Source: Nocardioides sp. NBC_00368
GTDB taxonomy: Bacteria; Actinomycetota; Actinomycetes; Propionibacteriales; Nocardioidaceae
DNA length: 64,000 bases
Assembly (NCBI RefSeq): GCF_036090055.1
Contig: NZ_CP107970.1
Location: forward strand, 1,490,501 to 1,554,500
Direction of reading: 5' to 3'
The notes beneath the pieces are model-generated. The model was not told where the DNA came from and ran no database searches. It saw nothing but the letters and a program-made list of their open reading frames with translations. Position numbers and translations under genes: made by a program. Below are positions 28,277-36,877 of the stretch, piece after piece (positions within the stretch are counted from its first letter, which is position 1; every line of letters starts with the position of its first letter).

Positions 28277-29304
28277 GGGGCCACCCCTACGGTCGACAGG
28301 CCAGCGGTCTCGTCGAGACCGAGCGCGAGGTTCATGCACTGGATCGCTCCCCCGGCGGTGCCCTTGGCGAGGTTGTCCTCCGCGCCGACGACGACCAGTC
28401 GCCCGGCGGCCTCGTCGACGGTCACCTGCAGGAGGACGGCGTTCGAGCCGAGCACGGCCTGGGTCTGGGGCCACTGGCCCTCGGGGAGCAGGTGGACGAA
28501 GGGCTCCTCGCCGTAGGCCTTCTCGTAGACGGCGCGGGCATCGGCCGCGGTCACGCCGTCGGCGAGCTTGGCCGAGCAGGTCGCGAGGATGCCGCGGGGC
28601 ATCGGCACCAGCACCGGGGTGAAGGAGACCGACACCTCGCCGTCGACCAGCGCGGAGAGGTTCTGGACGATCTCGGGGGTGTGGCGGTGGACGCCACCGA
28701 CGCCGTAGGCGCTCACGTTGCCCATCACCTCGGCGCCGATCAGGTGCGGCTTGGACGACTTCCCCGCGCCGCTGGCGCCGGTGGCGGCGACCACGACGAC
28801 CTCGGGCTCGACGATGCCGGCCTCGACGGCCGGGGCGAGGGCGAGGGTGGAGACGGTCGGGAAGCAGCCGGGCACGGCGATCCGGTGGGCGCCGGTCAGG
28901 CTCTCCCGCTGTCCGCGCAGCTCGGGCAGCCCGTAGGGCCAGGTGCCGGCGTGGTCGGTGCCGTAGAACTTGGTCCACGTCTCGGCATCGGCGAGCCGGT
29001 AGTCGGCGCCGCAGTCGATCACGACCACGTCGTCGGGAAGGCCGGCGGCGATCGGTCCGGACTCCCCGTGCGGCAGCGCCAGGAAGACGACATCGTGACC
29101 GGCCAGGGTCTCGGCGTTGGTGGGCTCCAGCACGCGGTCGGCCAGCGGGAGCAGGTGGGGCTGGAGGCTCCCCAGGGTCTTGCCCGCGCTGGAGGCGGCG
29201 GTCAGCGCGCCGATCTCCACCTCGGGGTGGGACAACAGCAGCCTGAGCAGCTCACCTCCGGCATATCCACTGGCACCGGCTACGGCGACGCGCTTCTTCG
29301 TCAT
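28273..29304 (-). CDS. argC: N-acetyl-gamma-glutamyl-phosphate reductase
   Basis: A 343-residue NADPH enzyme, first gene of the arginine operon. The Rossmann start RVAVAGASGYAGGELLRLL and the catalytic-Cys motif IAVPGCFPTVSTLAL are clear. ATG 29304 is preferred over ATGs at 29310 and 29316 because TATGTT ends 7 nt before it, the leaderless pattern seen repeatedly here. Confidence 0.96.
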   Translation of the reverse strand: MTKKRVAVAGASGYAGGELLRLLLSHPEVEIGALTAASSAGKTLGSLQPHLLPLADRVLEPTNAETLAGHDVVFLALPHGESGPIAAGLPDDVVVIDCGADYRLADAETWTKFYGTDHAGTWPYGLPELRGQRESLTGAHRIAVPGCFPTVSTLALAPAVEAGIVEPEVVVVAATGASGAGKSSKPHLIGAEVMGNVSAYGVGGVHRHTPEIVQNLSALVDGEVSVSFTPVLVPMPRGILATCSAKLADGVTAADARAVYEKAYGEEPFVHLLPEGQWPQTQAVLGSNAVLLQVTVDEAAGRLVVVGAEDNLAKGTAGGAIQCMNLALGLDETAGLSTVGVAP

Positions 29305-29341
29305 GTGCATGAACATACGTCACTCTGCATGCATCTCGCAA
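29303..29341 (-). promoter_or_regulatory. argC promoter with candidate ARG boxes
   Basis: TTGCGA (29341-29336), an 18-bp spacer and TATGTT (29317-29312), then 7 nt to the ATG. ARG-box-like half sites TGCATGCA (between -35 and -10) and TTCATGCA (at the start site) overlap the promoter, as expected for ArgR repression. The match to a consensus is by eye. Confidence 0.5.
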
Positions 29342-29405
29342 AGCGTGTTCGGCCCCTGAGACGGCTGAAGGAGAAACCCAGAGGAAATGTGTCGGCGCCG
29401 CCACT

Positions 29406-29411
29406 TAAGGT
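29406..29411 (+). promoter_or_regulatory. Candidate -10 element of leaderless DinB-fold gene
   Basis: TAAGGT, 7 nt, ATG 29419. The interval to the argC promoter is under 100 bp. Confidence 0.45.
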
Positions 29412-29418
29412 TCCCTCC

Positions 29419-30246
29419 ATGACTCGTCTCACCCCCACCGCCTACCTCGACCACATCCGGTCGGAGTCGGCGCGTTTCCGTGCCGTGCTGGCAGACACCG
29501 ACCCCGCGGCCCCGGTCCCGACCGCCCCGGAGTGGACCGCCGCCGACCTGCTGTGGCACGTCGCCGCCGAGGTGCAGCACTTCTGGACGTACGTCCTGGA
29601 GAGCCGTCCCGCGGCGCCGACCGAAGAGACCTATACCGAGCTCGAGCGCCCCGAGGACGCGAGCTACCAGGACCTGCTCGCCCGTTTCGACGAGCTCAAC
29701 GCCCGATTCATCAAGACCCTCGAGCAGACCGGCCCCGAGGAGCCCACCTGGTCCTGGTCTCAGGACAACACCGCCGCCTCCACCTACCGCAGGCAGGCCC
29801 ACGAGATCCTCATCCACCGCCTCGACGCCGAGCTCACCGCGGGCGCGGTGACACCGCTCGACCCCGCGCTCGCCGCGGACGGGATCGACGAGCTCCTCGA
29901 CGTGTTCTACGGCGGCAAGCCCGACTGGGCGACCTTCACCGGCAGCGACCACTACGTGCGCGTCGACGCCGTCGACACCGACACCCAGACCTGGGTCCAG
30001 CTCGGCGTCGTCTCCGGCACGCGCCCCGACGGCGACCGGCTCGAGGACGAGCCCGACCTCAGCGTCGTCCCCGCCGGGGAGATCCCGTCCGGGACCGAGC
30101 CGGACGTCGTCATCGAGGGCCCTGCGGCAGACCTCGACGCCTGGCTCTGGCGCCGGCGTGACGACGATGGCATCAGGGTCGCCGGGGACAAGGACGTCTA
30201 CGAGCGCTTCCGCGCGTTGACGAACCAGGCGATCACGGACGACTAA
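29419..30246 (+). CDS. Maleylpyruvate isomerase N-terminal (mycothiol-type DinB) domain protein
   Basis: A 275-residue protein. Residues 1-170 follow the four-helix MDMPI_N/DinB pattern: YLDHIRSESARFRAVLADTD, a PTAPEWTAADLLWHVAAEV start with WHVAxE-His, and AHEILIHRLDAEL, giving the usual metal-binding His set. The C-terminal 100 residues resemble the SCP2-like half of these proteins. Likely a mycothiol-dependent transferase; substrate unknown. Confidence 0.85.
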   Translation: MTRLTPTAYLDHIRSESARFRAVLADTDPAAPVPTAPEWTAADLLWHVAAEVQHFWTYVLESRPAAPTEETYTELERPEDASYQDLLARFDELNARFIKTLEQTGPEEPTWSWSQDNTAASTYRRQAHEILIHRLDAELTAGAVTPLDPALAADGIDELLDVFYGGKPDWATFTGSDHYVRVDAVDTDTQTWVQLGVVSGTRPDGDRLEDEPDLSVVPAGEIPSGTEPDVVIEGPAADLDAWLWRRRDDDGIRVAGDKDVYERFRALTNQAITDD

Positions 30247-30249
30247 TCT
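30244..30249 (+). promoter_or_regulatory. -10 element overlapping a stop codon, for the LOG gene
   Basis: TAATCT begins with the TAA stop of the preceding gene and ends 7 nt before ATG 30257. Confidence 0.45.
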
Positions 30250-30256
30250 TCGCCGC

Positions 30257-30811
30257 ATGATCAAGCACCTGGCGGTCTTTCTCGGCTCCCGCGACGGCAG
30301 CGACCCGGCGCTCGGGAAGAAGGCCTACGAGGTCGGCGCGGGGCTCGCCGAGCGTGGCATCGAGCTGGTCTACGGCGCGGGCGGCGGCGGCCTGATGGGC
30401 CAGATCTCCCAGGGCACCATCGACGGTGGCGGCAGGGTCTTCGGCGTGATCCCACGATTCATGATCGAGCGCGAGTGGGGTCGCGTCGAAGGCGCGCCGG
30501 GAATGCAGACGATCGTGGTCGACACGATGCACGAGCGCAAGGCGCGCATGGCCGAGCGCGCCGAGGCGTTCCTGGTCCTCCCGGGCGGGATCGGCACGCT
30601 CGAGGAGCTCTTCGAGGTCTGGACCTGGCAGACCCTGTCGCTGCACGGCAAGCCCGTCGGCCTGCTCAACATCAACGGCTTCTGGGACCCGCTCGTGGAG
30701 ATGATGGAGCGGATCGCCGAGGCCGGCTTCCTGCACGGCTCCCCCGGCGAGTCGCTGGTGGTCGGCGAGGACCTCGACGACGTCCTCGCCCGCCTCGACG
30801 CCGGCCGCTGA
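30257..30811 (+). CDS. LOG family cytokinin riboside 5'-monophosphate phosphoribohydrolase
   Basis: A 184-residue Rossmann-fold enzyme that releases the base from nucleoside monophosphates. The conserved motifs DTMHERKARM and LPGGIGTLEELFEVWTW are both intact, with GAGGGGLMG near the N-terminus. The natural bacterial substrate may be AMP-like rather than a cytokinin. Its TGA lies in the first unit of the repeat array at 30809. Confidence 0.92.
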   Translation: MIKHLAVFLGSRDGSDPALGKKAYEVGAGLAERGIELVYGAGGGGLMGQISQGTIDGGGRVFGVIPRFMIEREWGRVEGAPGMQTIVVDTMHERKARMAERAEAFLVLPGGIGTLEELFEVWTWQTLSLHGKPVGLLNINGFWDPLVEMMERIAEAGFLHGSPGESLVVGEDLDDVLARLDAGR

Positions 30812-30872
30812 AACCGGCCTGCAGGTCGTGAAACCGCGGTGAAGGCGACCTGAAACCGGCACCCCTCACCGT
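30809..30872 (+). promoter_or_regulatory. 11-bp tandem repeats and -10 in front of the DrrA-type gene
   Basis: Units start at 30809 (TGAAACCGGCC), 30820 (TGCAGGTCG), 30829 (TGAAACCGCGG), 30840 (TGAAGGCGACC) and 30851 (TGAAACCGGCA): spacing 11, 9, 11, 11. A weak -10-like CACCGT (30867-30872) follows 9 bp after the last heptamer and stands 6 nt before the ATG. This is the layout of SARP/AfsR activator sites. Confidence 0.6.
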
Positions 30873-30878
30873 GGGAGC

Positions 30879-31892
30879 ATGACAACCACCGAACTGGCCG
30901 TATCGGCCACAGGTCTGGTCAAGACCTTCGGAGACTTCACCGCGGTCGACGGGATCGACCTCGAGATCCGCCGTGGTGAGGTCTTCGGCGTGCTGGGACC
31001 CAACGGCGCCGGCAAGACCACGACCCTCAAGATGCTCGCGACCCTGCTCCCGATCGACGCCGGCAAGGCGGAGATCTTCGGGGTCGACGTCAAGGCGCAC
31101 CCCCACCAGGTGCGTCAGCTCGTCGGCGTGACGGGGCAGTACGCCTCGGTCGACGAGAACCTCACCGCCGCCGAGAACCTGGTCCTCTTCGGCCGCCTGC
31201 TCGGCATGTCCGGCAAGGATGCCCGAGCCGCCTCGGAGGAGCTGCTGGAGTCCTTCGGCCTCCAGGAGGCCGCCAAGCGGCAGATCTCGAAGTTCTCCGG
31301 CGGCATGCGCCGACGCCTCGACCTGGCCGCCTCGCTCCTGTCCCGTCCCCCGCTCATCTTCCTCGACGAGCCCACCACCGGACTGGACCCGCGCACCCGC
31401 GGCCAGATGTGGGACACCATCCGTACGTTGGTCTCCGGCGGCTCCACGGTCCTGCTGACCACGCAGTACCTCGACGAGGCCGACCAGCTCGCCGACCGGA
31501 TCGCGGTCATCGACCGCGGTGTCAAGGTCGCCGAGGGCACCTCCGAGCAGCTCAAGACCTCGGTCGGGAACTCCACGCTGCACCTGCGGCTGAGCGACAA
31601 GACACAGGTCGCCACCGCCGCGGCCGTGGTCGAGAAGGTCACCGGCGACCGCCCCGTGCTCACTCCGGAGGCAGGCGGCGTCAACGTACCGCTGGCCGAT
31701 GCCGACCGCGCCGCCGACGTGCTCATCGGCCTTCGCCACGCAGGCATCTCGATCACGACCGCCAACGTGCAGCAGCCGACCCTCGACGAGGTCTTCCTCG
31801 CCCTGACCGGCCACGGCACCGAGAGCTCCGAGAACCCTGACGACGCCCGCACCGACGCCCGCACCGACATCCGCACCGAGGAGGTGGCCTGA
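30879..31892 (+). CDS. DrrA-type ABC exporter ATP-binding protein
   Basis: A 337-residue ATPase of the daunorubicin-resistance class. Walker A is LGPNGAGKTTTLKMLATLL, the ABC signature FSGGMRRRLDLAASLL and Walker B LIFLDEPTTGLDPRTRG. The DrrA-type C-terminal domain is present. The tail has a short tandem repeat, DARTDARTDIRTE, coded by near-identical 12-bp units. It probably energises the permease starting 1 nt after its stop. Confidence 0.93.
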   Translation: MTTTELAVSATGLVKTFGDFTAVDGIDLEIRRGEVFGVLGPNGAGKTTTLKMLATLLPIDAGKAEIFGVDVKAHPHQVRQLVGVTGQYASVDENLTAAENLVLFGRLLGMSGKDARAASEELLESFGLQEAAKRQISKFSGGMRRRLDLAASLLSRPPLIFLDEPTTGLDPRTRGQMWDTIRTLVSGGSTVLLTTQYLDEADQLADRIAVIDRGVKVAEGTSEQLKTSVGNSTLHLRLSDKTQVATAAAVVEKVTGDRPVLTPEAGGVNVPLADADRAADVLIGLRHAGISITTANVQQPTLDEVFLALTGHGTESSENPDDARTDARTDIRTEEVA

Positions 31893-31893
31893 G

Positions 31894-32712
31894 ATGGCTG
31901 CACTGATCTCCACGTACGCCGTGGCCGACCGTCCGCTCAAGGCCCACCCGGGCGTGGGCGAGACGATCAGCCAGACGCTGACCATGGCGCGCCGGGCGTA
32001 CATCAAGATGATGCGCAACCCCGAGCAGTTCTTCGACGTGACGATCCAGCCGCTGCTGTTCACCGCGATGTTCGCCTACATCTTCGGCGGCGCGATCTCC
32101 GGTGACGTGAAGGCCTACCTGCCGACCATCATCACCGGCATCCTGGCCCAGACCGCGCTGACCGCCTCGATGGCTCGCGGCACCCAGCTGCGCGAGGACA
32201 TGGACAAGGGCGTCTTCGACCGGTTCAAGGCGCTCCCGATCGCCCGGATCGCGCCGCTGGCCGGACCCGCCGTGGCGGACCTGCTCCGCTACGGGATCGC
32301 GGCGACGCTGACGGTCCTGGTCGGCCTGCTCATGGGCTACCGGCCCGGCGGCGGCGTCGGCGGAGTGCTCGCCGGCTGGGCGCTGACCATCTTCGCCGGC
32401 TGGTCGCTGAGCTGGATCTTCACCTGGCTCGGCACGGTCCTGAAGACCGCGGGCGGAGTGCAGGGTCTGGGCATGATGATCATGTTCCCGCTGACCTTCC
32501 TCTCCCCCGCGTTCGTACCGAAGGAGACCATGCCGGTCTGGTTGCAGCACTTCGTCGCCGTCAACCCGGTCACGCTGGTCATCAACGCCACCCGCGACCT
32601 GATGAACGCCGGGGACCTCACCCTGAGCGTCGTCTGGGCGCTCGTCGGGTGCGCCGCGGTGGTCGCGGTCTTCGCGCCGCTCTCGGTGTGGAGCTACAGC
32701 AAGAAGCTCTAG
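31894..32712 (+). CDS. DrrB-type ABC-2 permease
   Basis: A 272-residue membrane protein with about six membrane segments and the ABC-2 signature region (TASMARGTQLREDMDKGVFD; RFKALPIARIAPLAGP). Later helices include MIMFPLTFLSPAFVPKETMP. With DrrA it should form an exporter of a hydrophobic compound. GAGGAGG precedes the start inside the drrA-type gene. Its TAG shares CTAG with the stop of the convergent regulator. Confidence 0.92.
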   Translation: MAALISTYAVADRPLKAHPGVGETISQTLTMARRAYIKMMRNPEQFFDVTIQPLLFTAMFAYIFGGAISGDVKAYLPTIITGILAQTALTASMARGTQLREDMDKGVFDRFKALPIARIAPLAGPAVADLLRYGIAATLTVLVGLLMGYRPGGGVGGVLAGWALTIFAGWSLSWIFTWLGTVLKTAGGVQGLGMMIMFPLTFLSPAFVPKETMPVWLQHFVAVNPVTLVINATRDLMNAGDLTLSVVWALVGCAAVVAVFAPLSVWSYSKKL

Positions 32713-35705
32713 GCCGTCGAGCCCAGCCGCGCGATGACGCCGCGGGCCTCGTCCAGCAGGGCGAGCCCGCGGCGATCGCCGTACTCGGCCGAGACCCGGT
32801 CGAGTACGCCCGGCGCGAGCCGCGCCGCGTCGGCGACGGCGAGCTCCCAGCGCATGTCGAGGAAGGACCGGGAGTAGCCGAACCGGTCGGCCAGCACCAG
32901 CAGCCGCACCGACTCCTCGCGCGGCAGCGCGTCCCGCAGAAGACCCCAGACGCCCAGCGCGAGGAGCATCATGCCGGTCACGGGATAGTCCTGGGACCGG
33001 CGCTCCCGGGAGACCAGGCGGGGCGCCTTCTCCATCAGCACGCCGAAGAGATCGGCGCCGTCGGCCCCGTCGCCGTGGCGTGCACAGCCGACCACGGTGA
33101 CGGCCTCGGCCGCGACCCGCCACGGGACGAGGTCGGGGTCGTCGTTGAATCCCGGGAACGGCAGCTCGCCCATCGTCGCCACCACCTCGCGGAACAGTGC
33201 CAACCCCTCTCCGACCCGTCCCTGGGCGAGCAGGACCTGCGCCCGGGCGCCGTGGACGGCGCCCCGGGAGCCGAAGCCACCGCGAGGCTGCTCCTCGGAG
33301 AGCTCGGCGAGGATCTCGGCGGCCTCCTCGAGGCGCCCCTGCTCCACCGCGTACGTCACCAGGATCGCGCGGGTCTGGACGAGGTCGTCGTCGGCGCCGA
33401 GTCGGCGCAGGACGGGGACGGCCTCGCGGGCATGGTGAGCGGCCGCGCCGAGTCGGCCGAGCTGGGCGTGGAGACCGCTGAGCTGGGCGTGCAGCATGGC
33501 GCGCGGCCAGGGTCCTCCCTCGGCGCCGGTCAGCCGCAGCGCCTCCGTCCCCGCGGCGAGCGCGCCCTCGGGATCGCCGAGGTTCTCCCGCTCGTGGCTG
33601 AGGAAGGTGTAGGCACGGGCGCGCACCTCCGGGTCGGGATCGTCGATCAGGTCGGTCAGCTCGCCCTCCAGCGGACGGCCGGGCTCGCCGGCGCGGGCGA
33701 CCGTCGCCGCCATCGCCTGCATGACCTTCAGCATCACCCTGAGCTGCGGGTCGGCGGCGTCGGTGCCGACCCGGTCGAGGATCCCCATCAGCCGCTCCAG
33801 CCCGGACCCGCCGGTGACGGCCGCGCCGAAGAGCAGCAGGGCCAGGACGAGGCGGGTCTTCTCCAGCATCTCGGCAGGCGGCTCCCACTCGGCGAGGAGG
33901 TCGGCGACGGGCCCGGCCAGCATGATCACGCGCTGGTGCTCTCCCGCGATCGTCCAGAAGACGCCCAGCGCGCAGAAGAGGCGGATCACGGACTCGGCCT
34001 CGTCGTCGGCCAGGACCTGGCGCAGGATGTCGGCGAGGTTGCTCTCCTCCGCCCGCAGCTCGTCCATGGCGTCGAACTGCTCCGGCGAGTAGATCCGGCC
34101 CGCACCCGAGTCCGCGTACGCCGTGGCCCAGGCTCGCTGGGCGGCCCGGGCGGCGTCGTCCTCGCCGGCGTCGATGAGCTGCATCCGGCCGAACTCACGA
34201 ACGGTCTCGAGCATCCGGTAGCGGAACCCGAGCGGTGCCTCGACGACCGTCAGCAGGGACTGGTCGACCAGCTCCTCGATCGCCGCGAACGCATCGGTGC
34301 CGAGCATCGCCTCGGCGGCCGCGAGCGTGAAACCGTCGTGGAAGACCGAGAGCCAGCGCATCGCCCGCCGCTCGCGCTCGGAGAGCAGGTTCCAGGACCA
34401 GTCGATGACCGCGACCAGGGTCTGGTGACGGTCGGGGGCGTTGCGGTCGCCACCGCGCAGCAGCTCGAACCGGTTCTCCAGCCGCCGGGCGATGTCGGCC
34501 ACCGACATCGCCCGGACCTTGACCGCGGCCAGCTCGATCGCCAGCGGCAGCCCGTCGAGCCGGGTGACGATCTCGTCGACGCGGCCCTCGTCGAGGTGGA
34601 CGCCGGGACGGGCGGCGACCGCTCGGCGCCGGAACAGCTCACTGCCGTCGTACGCTCCCAGCCGGCCGAGCGGGTAGACCCGCTCCGCGCCGATGGCGAG
34701 CGGGCTCCGGGAGGTCGTCAGGACCGTCAGGTCGCGCACCGTCGCGACCAGGAAGGCGGTCAGATCCGCGACGGCGGCCACGATGTGCTCGCAGTTGTCG
34801 AGCACGAGCAGGGTCGGCGCTCCGTCGAGCTGCTGCGCGATCCTCGACCGCACGTCGGCCCGCTGCTCCGGAGTGAGCCGGTCGCGGCGGGCGACCGAGT
34901 CGCGCACGCCGAGCGCTGATCCCACCTCGCTGACCAGGTCGTCGGGCGCGGTCACGCCGACCAGCTCGACGAAGTGGACCACCGGCTGCTCGGCATCGTG
35001 GGCGATCACCTGGGCCAGGCTGGTCTTGCCCAGACCGCCAGGCCCGAGGATCGTGACGACTCGTGAGCCCTTCAGCAGGGCGGAGACCTCAGCGGTGTCC
35101 TGCTCGCGGCCGATCAGCACGTCGGCGTCGTGGCGCAGCCCTGAACGCACCGGGCGGTCCCGCGCGAGCAGCTCGGCATGGACCGCCCGCAGCCGCGGGC
35201 TCGGGTCGACACCGAGGCCGTCGGCCAGCCCGGACCGGTACGCCGCGAACCGCTCCAGCGCCGCCGGCACACCGTGCACCGCGGCGACCGCCCGGAGGAT
35301 CGCCTCGGTGACATCCTCGTCGGGATCGATCCGGTCGAGCCGCTCGAGGAGCGGCAGCGCCTCCGCATAGCGCTTCTCCGCAGCCAGTCGCAGCGCCTGC
35401 GGCCGCAGCGACCAGGCGTCGACCTCGGCGGCCTCGAGGCCGAGGCGGTAGCCACGCGGCGTACGCTCGATCGCGCCGGACGCGGTCGCTGTCCGGGCTC
35501 GGGAAACGACCACCTGGAGCGCCTTGGCGGGGTTGGCCGGGACGTCGTCGCTCCCCCAGATCTCCTCGACCAGAGCAGCCTCGGAGGCCCCTCGGGGACC
35601 GGCCTCGACCAGCGCGCGCAGCAGCGCCCTGGTTCGCTCGCCGGCCACCGGCGCACCCGCCCAGGTGACCTCGTCCAGCACACTCAGCGTCGTCACAGCC
35701 GCCAT
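32709..35705 (-). CDS. AfsR/SARP-like regulator: winged helix, BTAD, NB-ARC, TPR
   Basis: A 998-residue regulator. Residues 1-90 form an OmpR-type winged helix (SEAALVEEIWGSDDVPANPA; TPRGYRLGL), residues about 95-180 a bacterial transcriptional activation domain, then an AAA/NB-ARC ATPase with P-loop VTILGPGGLGKTSLAQVIA and LVLDNCEH, and a C-terminal TPR-like helical repeat region from about residue 560. Length is close to S. coelicolor AfsR. It is convergent with the DrrAB genes, whose promoter carries SARP-like repeats. ATG 35705 (MAAVTTLS) is chosen over a longer form; there is no clear ribosome binding site. Confidence 0.88.
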   Translation of the reverse strand: MAAVTTLSVLDEVTWAGAPVAGERTRALLRALVEAGPRGASEAALVEEIWGSDDVPANPAKALQVVVSRARTATASGAIERTPRGYRLGLEAAEVDAWSLRPQALRLAAEKRYAEALPLLERLDRIDPDEDVTEAILRAVAAVHGVPAALERFAAYRSGLADGLGVDPSPRLRAVHAELLARDRPVRSGLRHDADVLIGREQDTAEVSALLKGSRVVTILGPGGLGKTSLAQVIAHDAEQPVVHFVELVGVTAPDDLVSEVGSALGVRDSVARRDRLTPEQRADVRSRIAQQLDGAPTLLVLDNCEHIVAAVADLTAFLVATVRDLTVLTTSRSPLAIGAERVYPLGRLGAYDGSELFRRRAVAARPGVHLDEGRVDEIVTRLDGLPLAIELAAVKVRAMSVADIARRLENRFELLRGGDRNAPDRHQTLVAVIDWSWNLLSERERRAMRWLSVFHDGFTLAAAEAMLGTDAFAAIEELVDQSLLTVVEAPLGFRYRMLETVREFGRMQLIDAGEDDAARAAQRAWATAYADSGAGRIYSPEQFDAMDELRAEESNLADILRQVLADDEAESVIRLFCALGVFWTIAGEHQRVIMLAGPVADLLAEWEPPAEMLEKTRLVLALLLFGAAVTGGSGLERLMGILDRVGTDAADPQLRVMLKVMQAMAATVARAGEPGRPLEGELTDLIDDPDPEVRARAYTFLSHERENLGDPEGALAAGTEALRLTGAEGGPWPRAMLHAQLSGLHAQLGRLGAAAHHAREAVPVLRRLGADDDLVQTRAILVTYAVEQGRLEEAAEILAELSEEQPRGGFGSRGAVHGARAQVLLAQGRVGEGLALFREVVATMGELPFPGFNDDPDLVPWRVAAEAVTVVGCARHGDGADGADLFGVLMEKAPRLVSRERRSQDYPVTGMMLLALGVWGLLRDALPREESVRLLVLADRFGYSRSFLDMRWELAVADAARLAPGVLDRVSAEYGDRRGLALLDEARGVIARLGSTA

Positions 35706-35714
35706 TCTGTCATA

Positions 35715-35735
35715 GCGATATATCGCGTACGTACG
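35715..35735. repeat. Adjacent perfect palindromes in a divergent promoter region
   Basis: GCGATATATCGC (35715-35726) and CGTACGTACG (35726-35735) touch each other, between the AfsR-like regulator (start 35705) and threonine aldolase (start 35788). They are candidate operators; the A/T-rich core is unusual for this GC-rich DNA. Confidence 0.5.
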
Positions 35736-35787
35736 GGATTTCGGCCCTCCCTCGTACAAGTGGAGCCGTCATGGCGAGAATAGGACC

Positions 35788-36816
35788 GTGACCGTCGAAC
35801 TGCGCTCTGACAACGCCGCCTCCGTCTCCCCCGCGATCCTGGAGGCGATGGCCGCCGTCAACTCCGGCTCCGCGCTCGCCTACGGAGGTGACGAGGTGAC
35901 CGCTGCGCTGGAGAGCCGGGTACGCGAGGTCTTCGAGCACCCCACCGCCCGTGTCTTCCCGGTCCTGAGCGGCACCGCCGCCAACGCCCTCTCGCTCTCC
36001 GCGATGACCCCGCCGTGGGGCTCGGTCGTGTGCCACGAGACCGCGCACATCCTCGGCAGCGAGGGAGGTGCCACCTCGTTCCTCAGCGGCGGCGCGGTGA
36101 TGACGGGCATCGCGGGCCAGGACTACAAGGTGGCGCCCGAGGCGCTACAGGCCCACCTGGACGGCGTACGTTGGGGCGACCCGCACCACTCCCAGCCCGC
36201 CGTCCTCTCGCTGACCTCACCGTCCGACTACGGGACGGTCTACTCGGTCGCGGAGATCGCCGAGCTCACCGCGATCGCCAAGACCCGCGACCTGCGGGTG
36301 CACCTCGACGGCGCCCGCTTCGCCAACGCCGTCGTGGCCACCGGCGCCACCCCGGCCGACCTCACCTGGCGAGCCGGTGTCGACGTACTCTCCCTGGGCG
36401 CGACCAAGAACGGCGCCCTCTCGGCCGAGGCGATCGTCTGCTTCACCGACGCCCCCGCCGACGAGCTGGTCTTCCGCACCAAGCGCAGCGGCCACGTCAC
36501 CTCGAAGATGCGCTACCAGTCGGCCCAGCTGCTGGCCTATCTCACCGACGACCTCTGGCTCCACAACGCCCGCAACGCCAACGAGCGGATGGCCGAGCTC
36601 GCCGAGGGCCTCCTGAAGGCAGGCGTACGCATCACCAACTCCGTCGACGCCAACCTGGCCTGGGTCGATCTTCCGGAGGAAACCGCCGACCGCCTGGACG
36701 CCGCCGGGGTGCTCTTCCACCGGCTCGACGGCCAGGTCCGGTTCGTGACGTCGTGGCAGACCACGAGCGACGACGTCCGCACCGTGCTGAGCCTCCTCGA
36801 GGCCAACGCCGGCTGA
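35788..36816 (+). CDS. Low-specificity threonine aldolase (beta-eliminating lyase family)
   Basis: A 342-residue PLP enzyme cleaving L-threonine/allo-threonine to glycine and acetaldehyde. VELRSDNAAS opens it, DLRVHLDGARFANAVVATG contains the cofactor Asp/Arg, and the PLP lysine is in LSLGATKNGALSAEA. GTG 35788 is the start; GAGAAT lies 6 nt upstream and may be a degenerate -10. Confidence 0.92.
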   Translation: MTVELRSDNAASVSPAILEAMAAVNSGSALAYGGDEVTAALESRVREVFEHPTARVFPVLSGTAANALSLSAMTPPWGSVVCHETAHILGSEGGATSFLSGGAVMTGIAGQDYKVAPEALQAHLDGVRWGDPHHSQPAVLSLTSPSDYGTVYSVAEIAELTAIAKTRDLRVHLDGARFANAVVATGATPADLTWRAGVDVLSLGATKNGALSAEAIVCFTDAPADELVFRTKRSGHVTSKMRYQSAQLLAYLTDDLWLHNARNANERMAELAEGLLKAGVRITNSVDANLAWVDLPEETADRLDAAGVLFHRLDGQVRFVTSWQTTSDDVRTVLSLLEANAG

Positions 36817-36862
36817 GACGTGGCCGAGAGGCGAAATCTGTGAATCCAGGGGGTGAACTCGG

Positions 36863-36868
36863 TAACCT
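36863..36868 (+). promoter_or_regulatory. Candidate -10 element of the acyltransferase gene
   Basis: TAACCT, then 9 nt, then ATG 36878; consistent with a leaderless or nearly leaderless transcript. Confidence 0.4.
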
Positions 36869-36877
36869 CTGCCGCCT

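Noticed and set aside
27335..28978. In-frame extension of argB to 547 residues through argC
   Set aside because: The extra part is Arg-rich antiframe of argC; the real start is GTG 28276.
29383..29412. GGAAAT and GTT upstream of the mycothiol-type DinB gene, resembling a SigR/SigH promoter
   Set aside because: The spacer is 21 bp, longer than the usual 18-19, and a plain TAAGGT -10 explains the start better.
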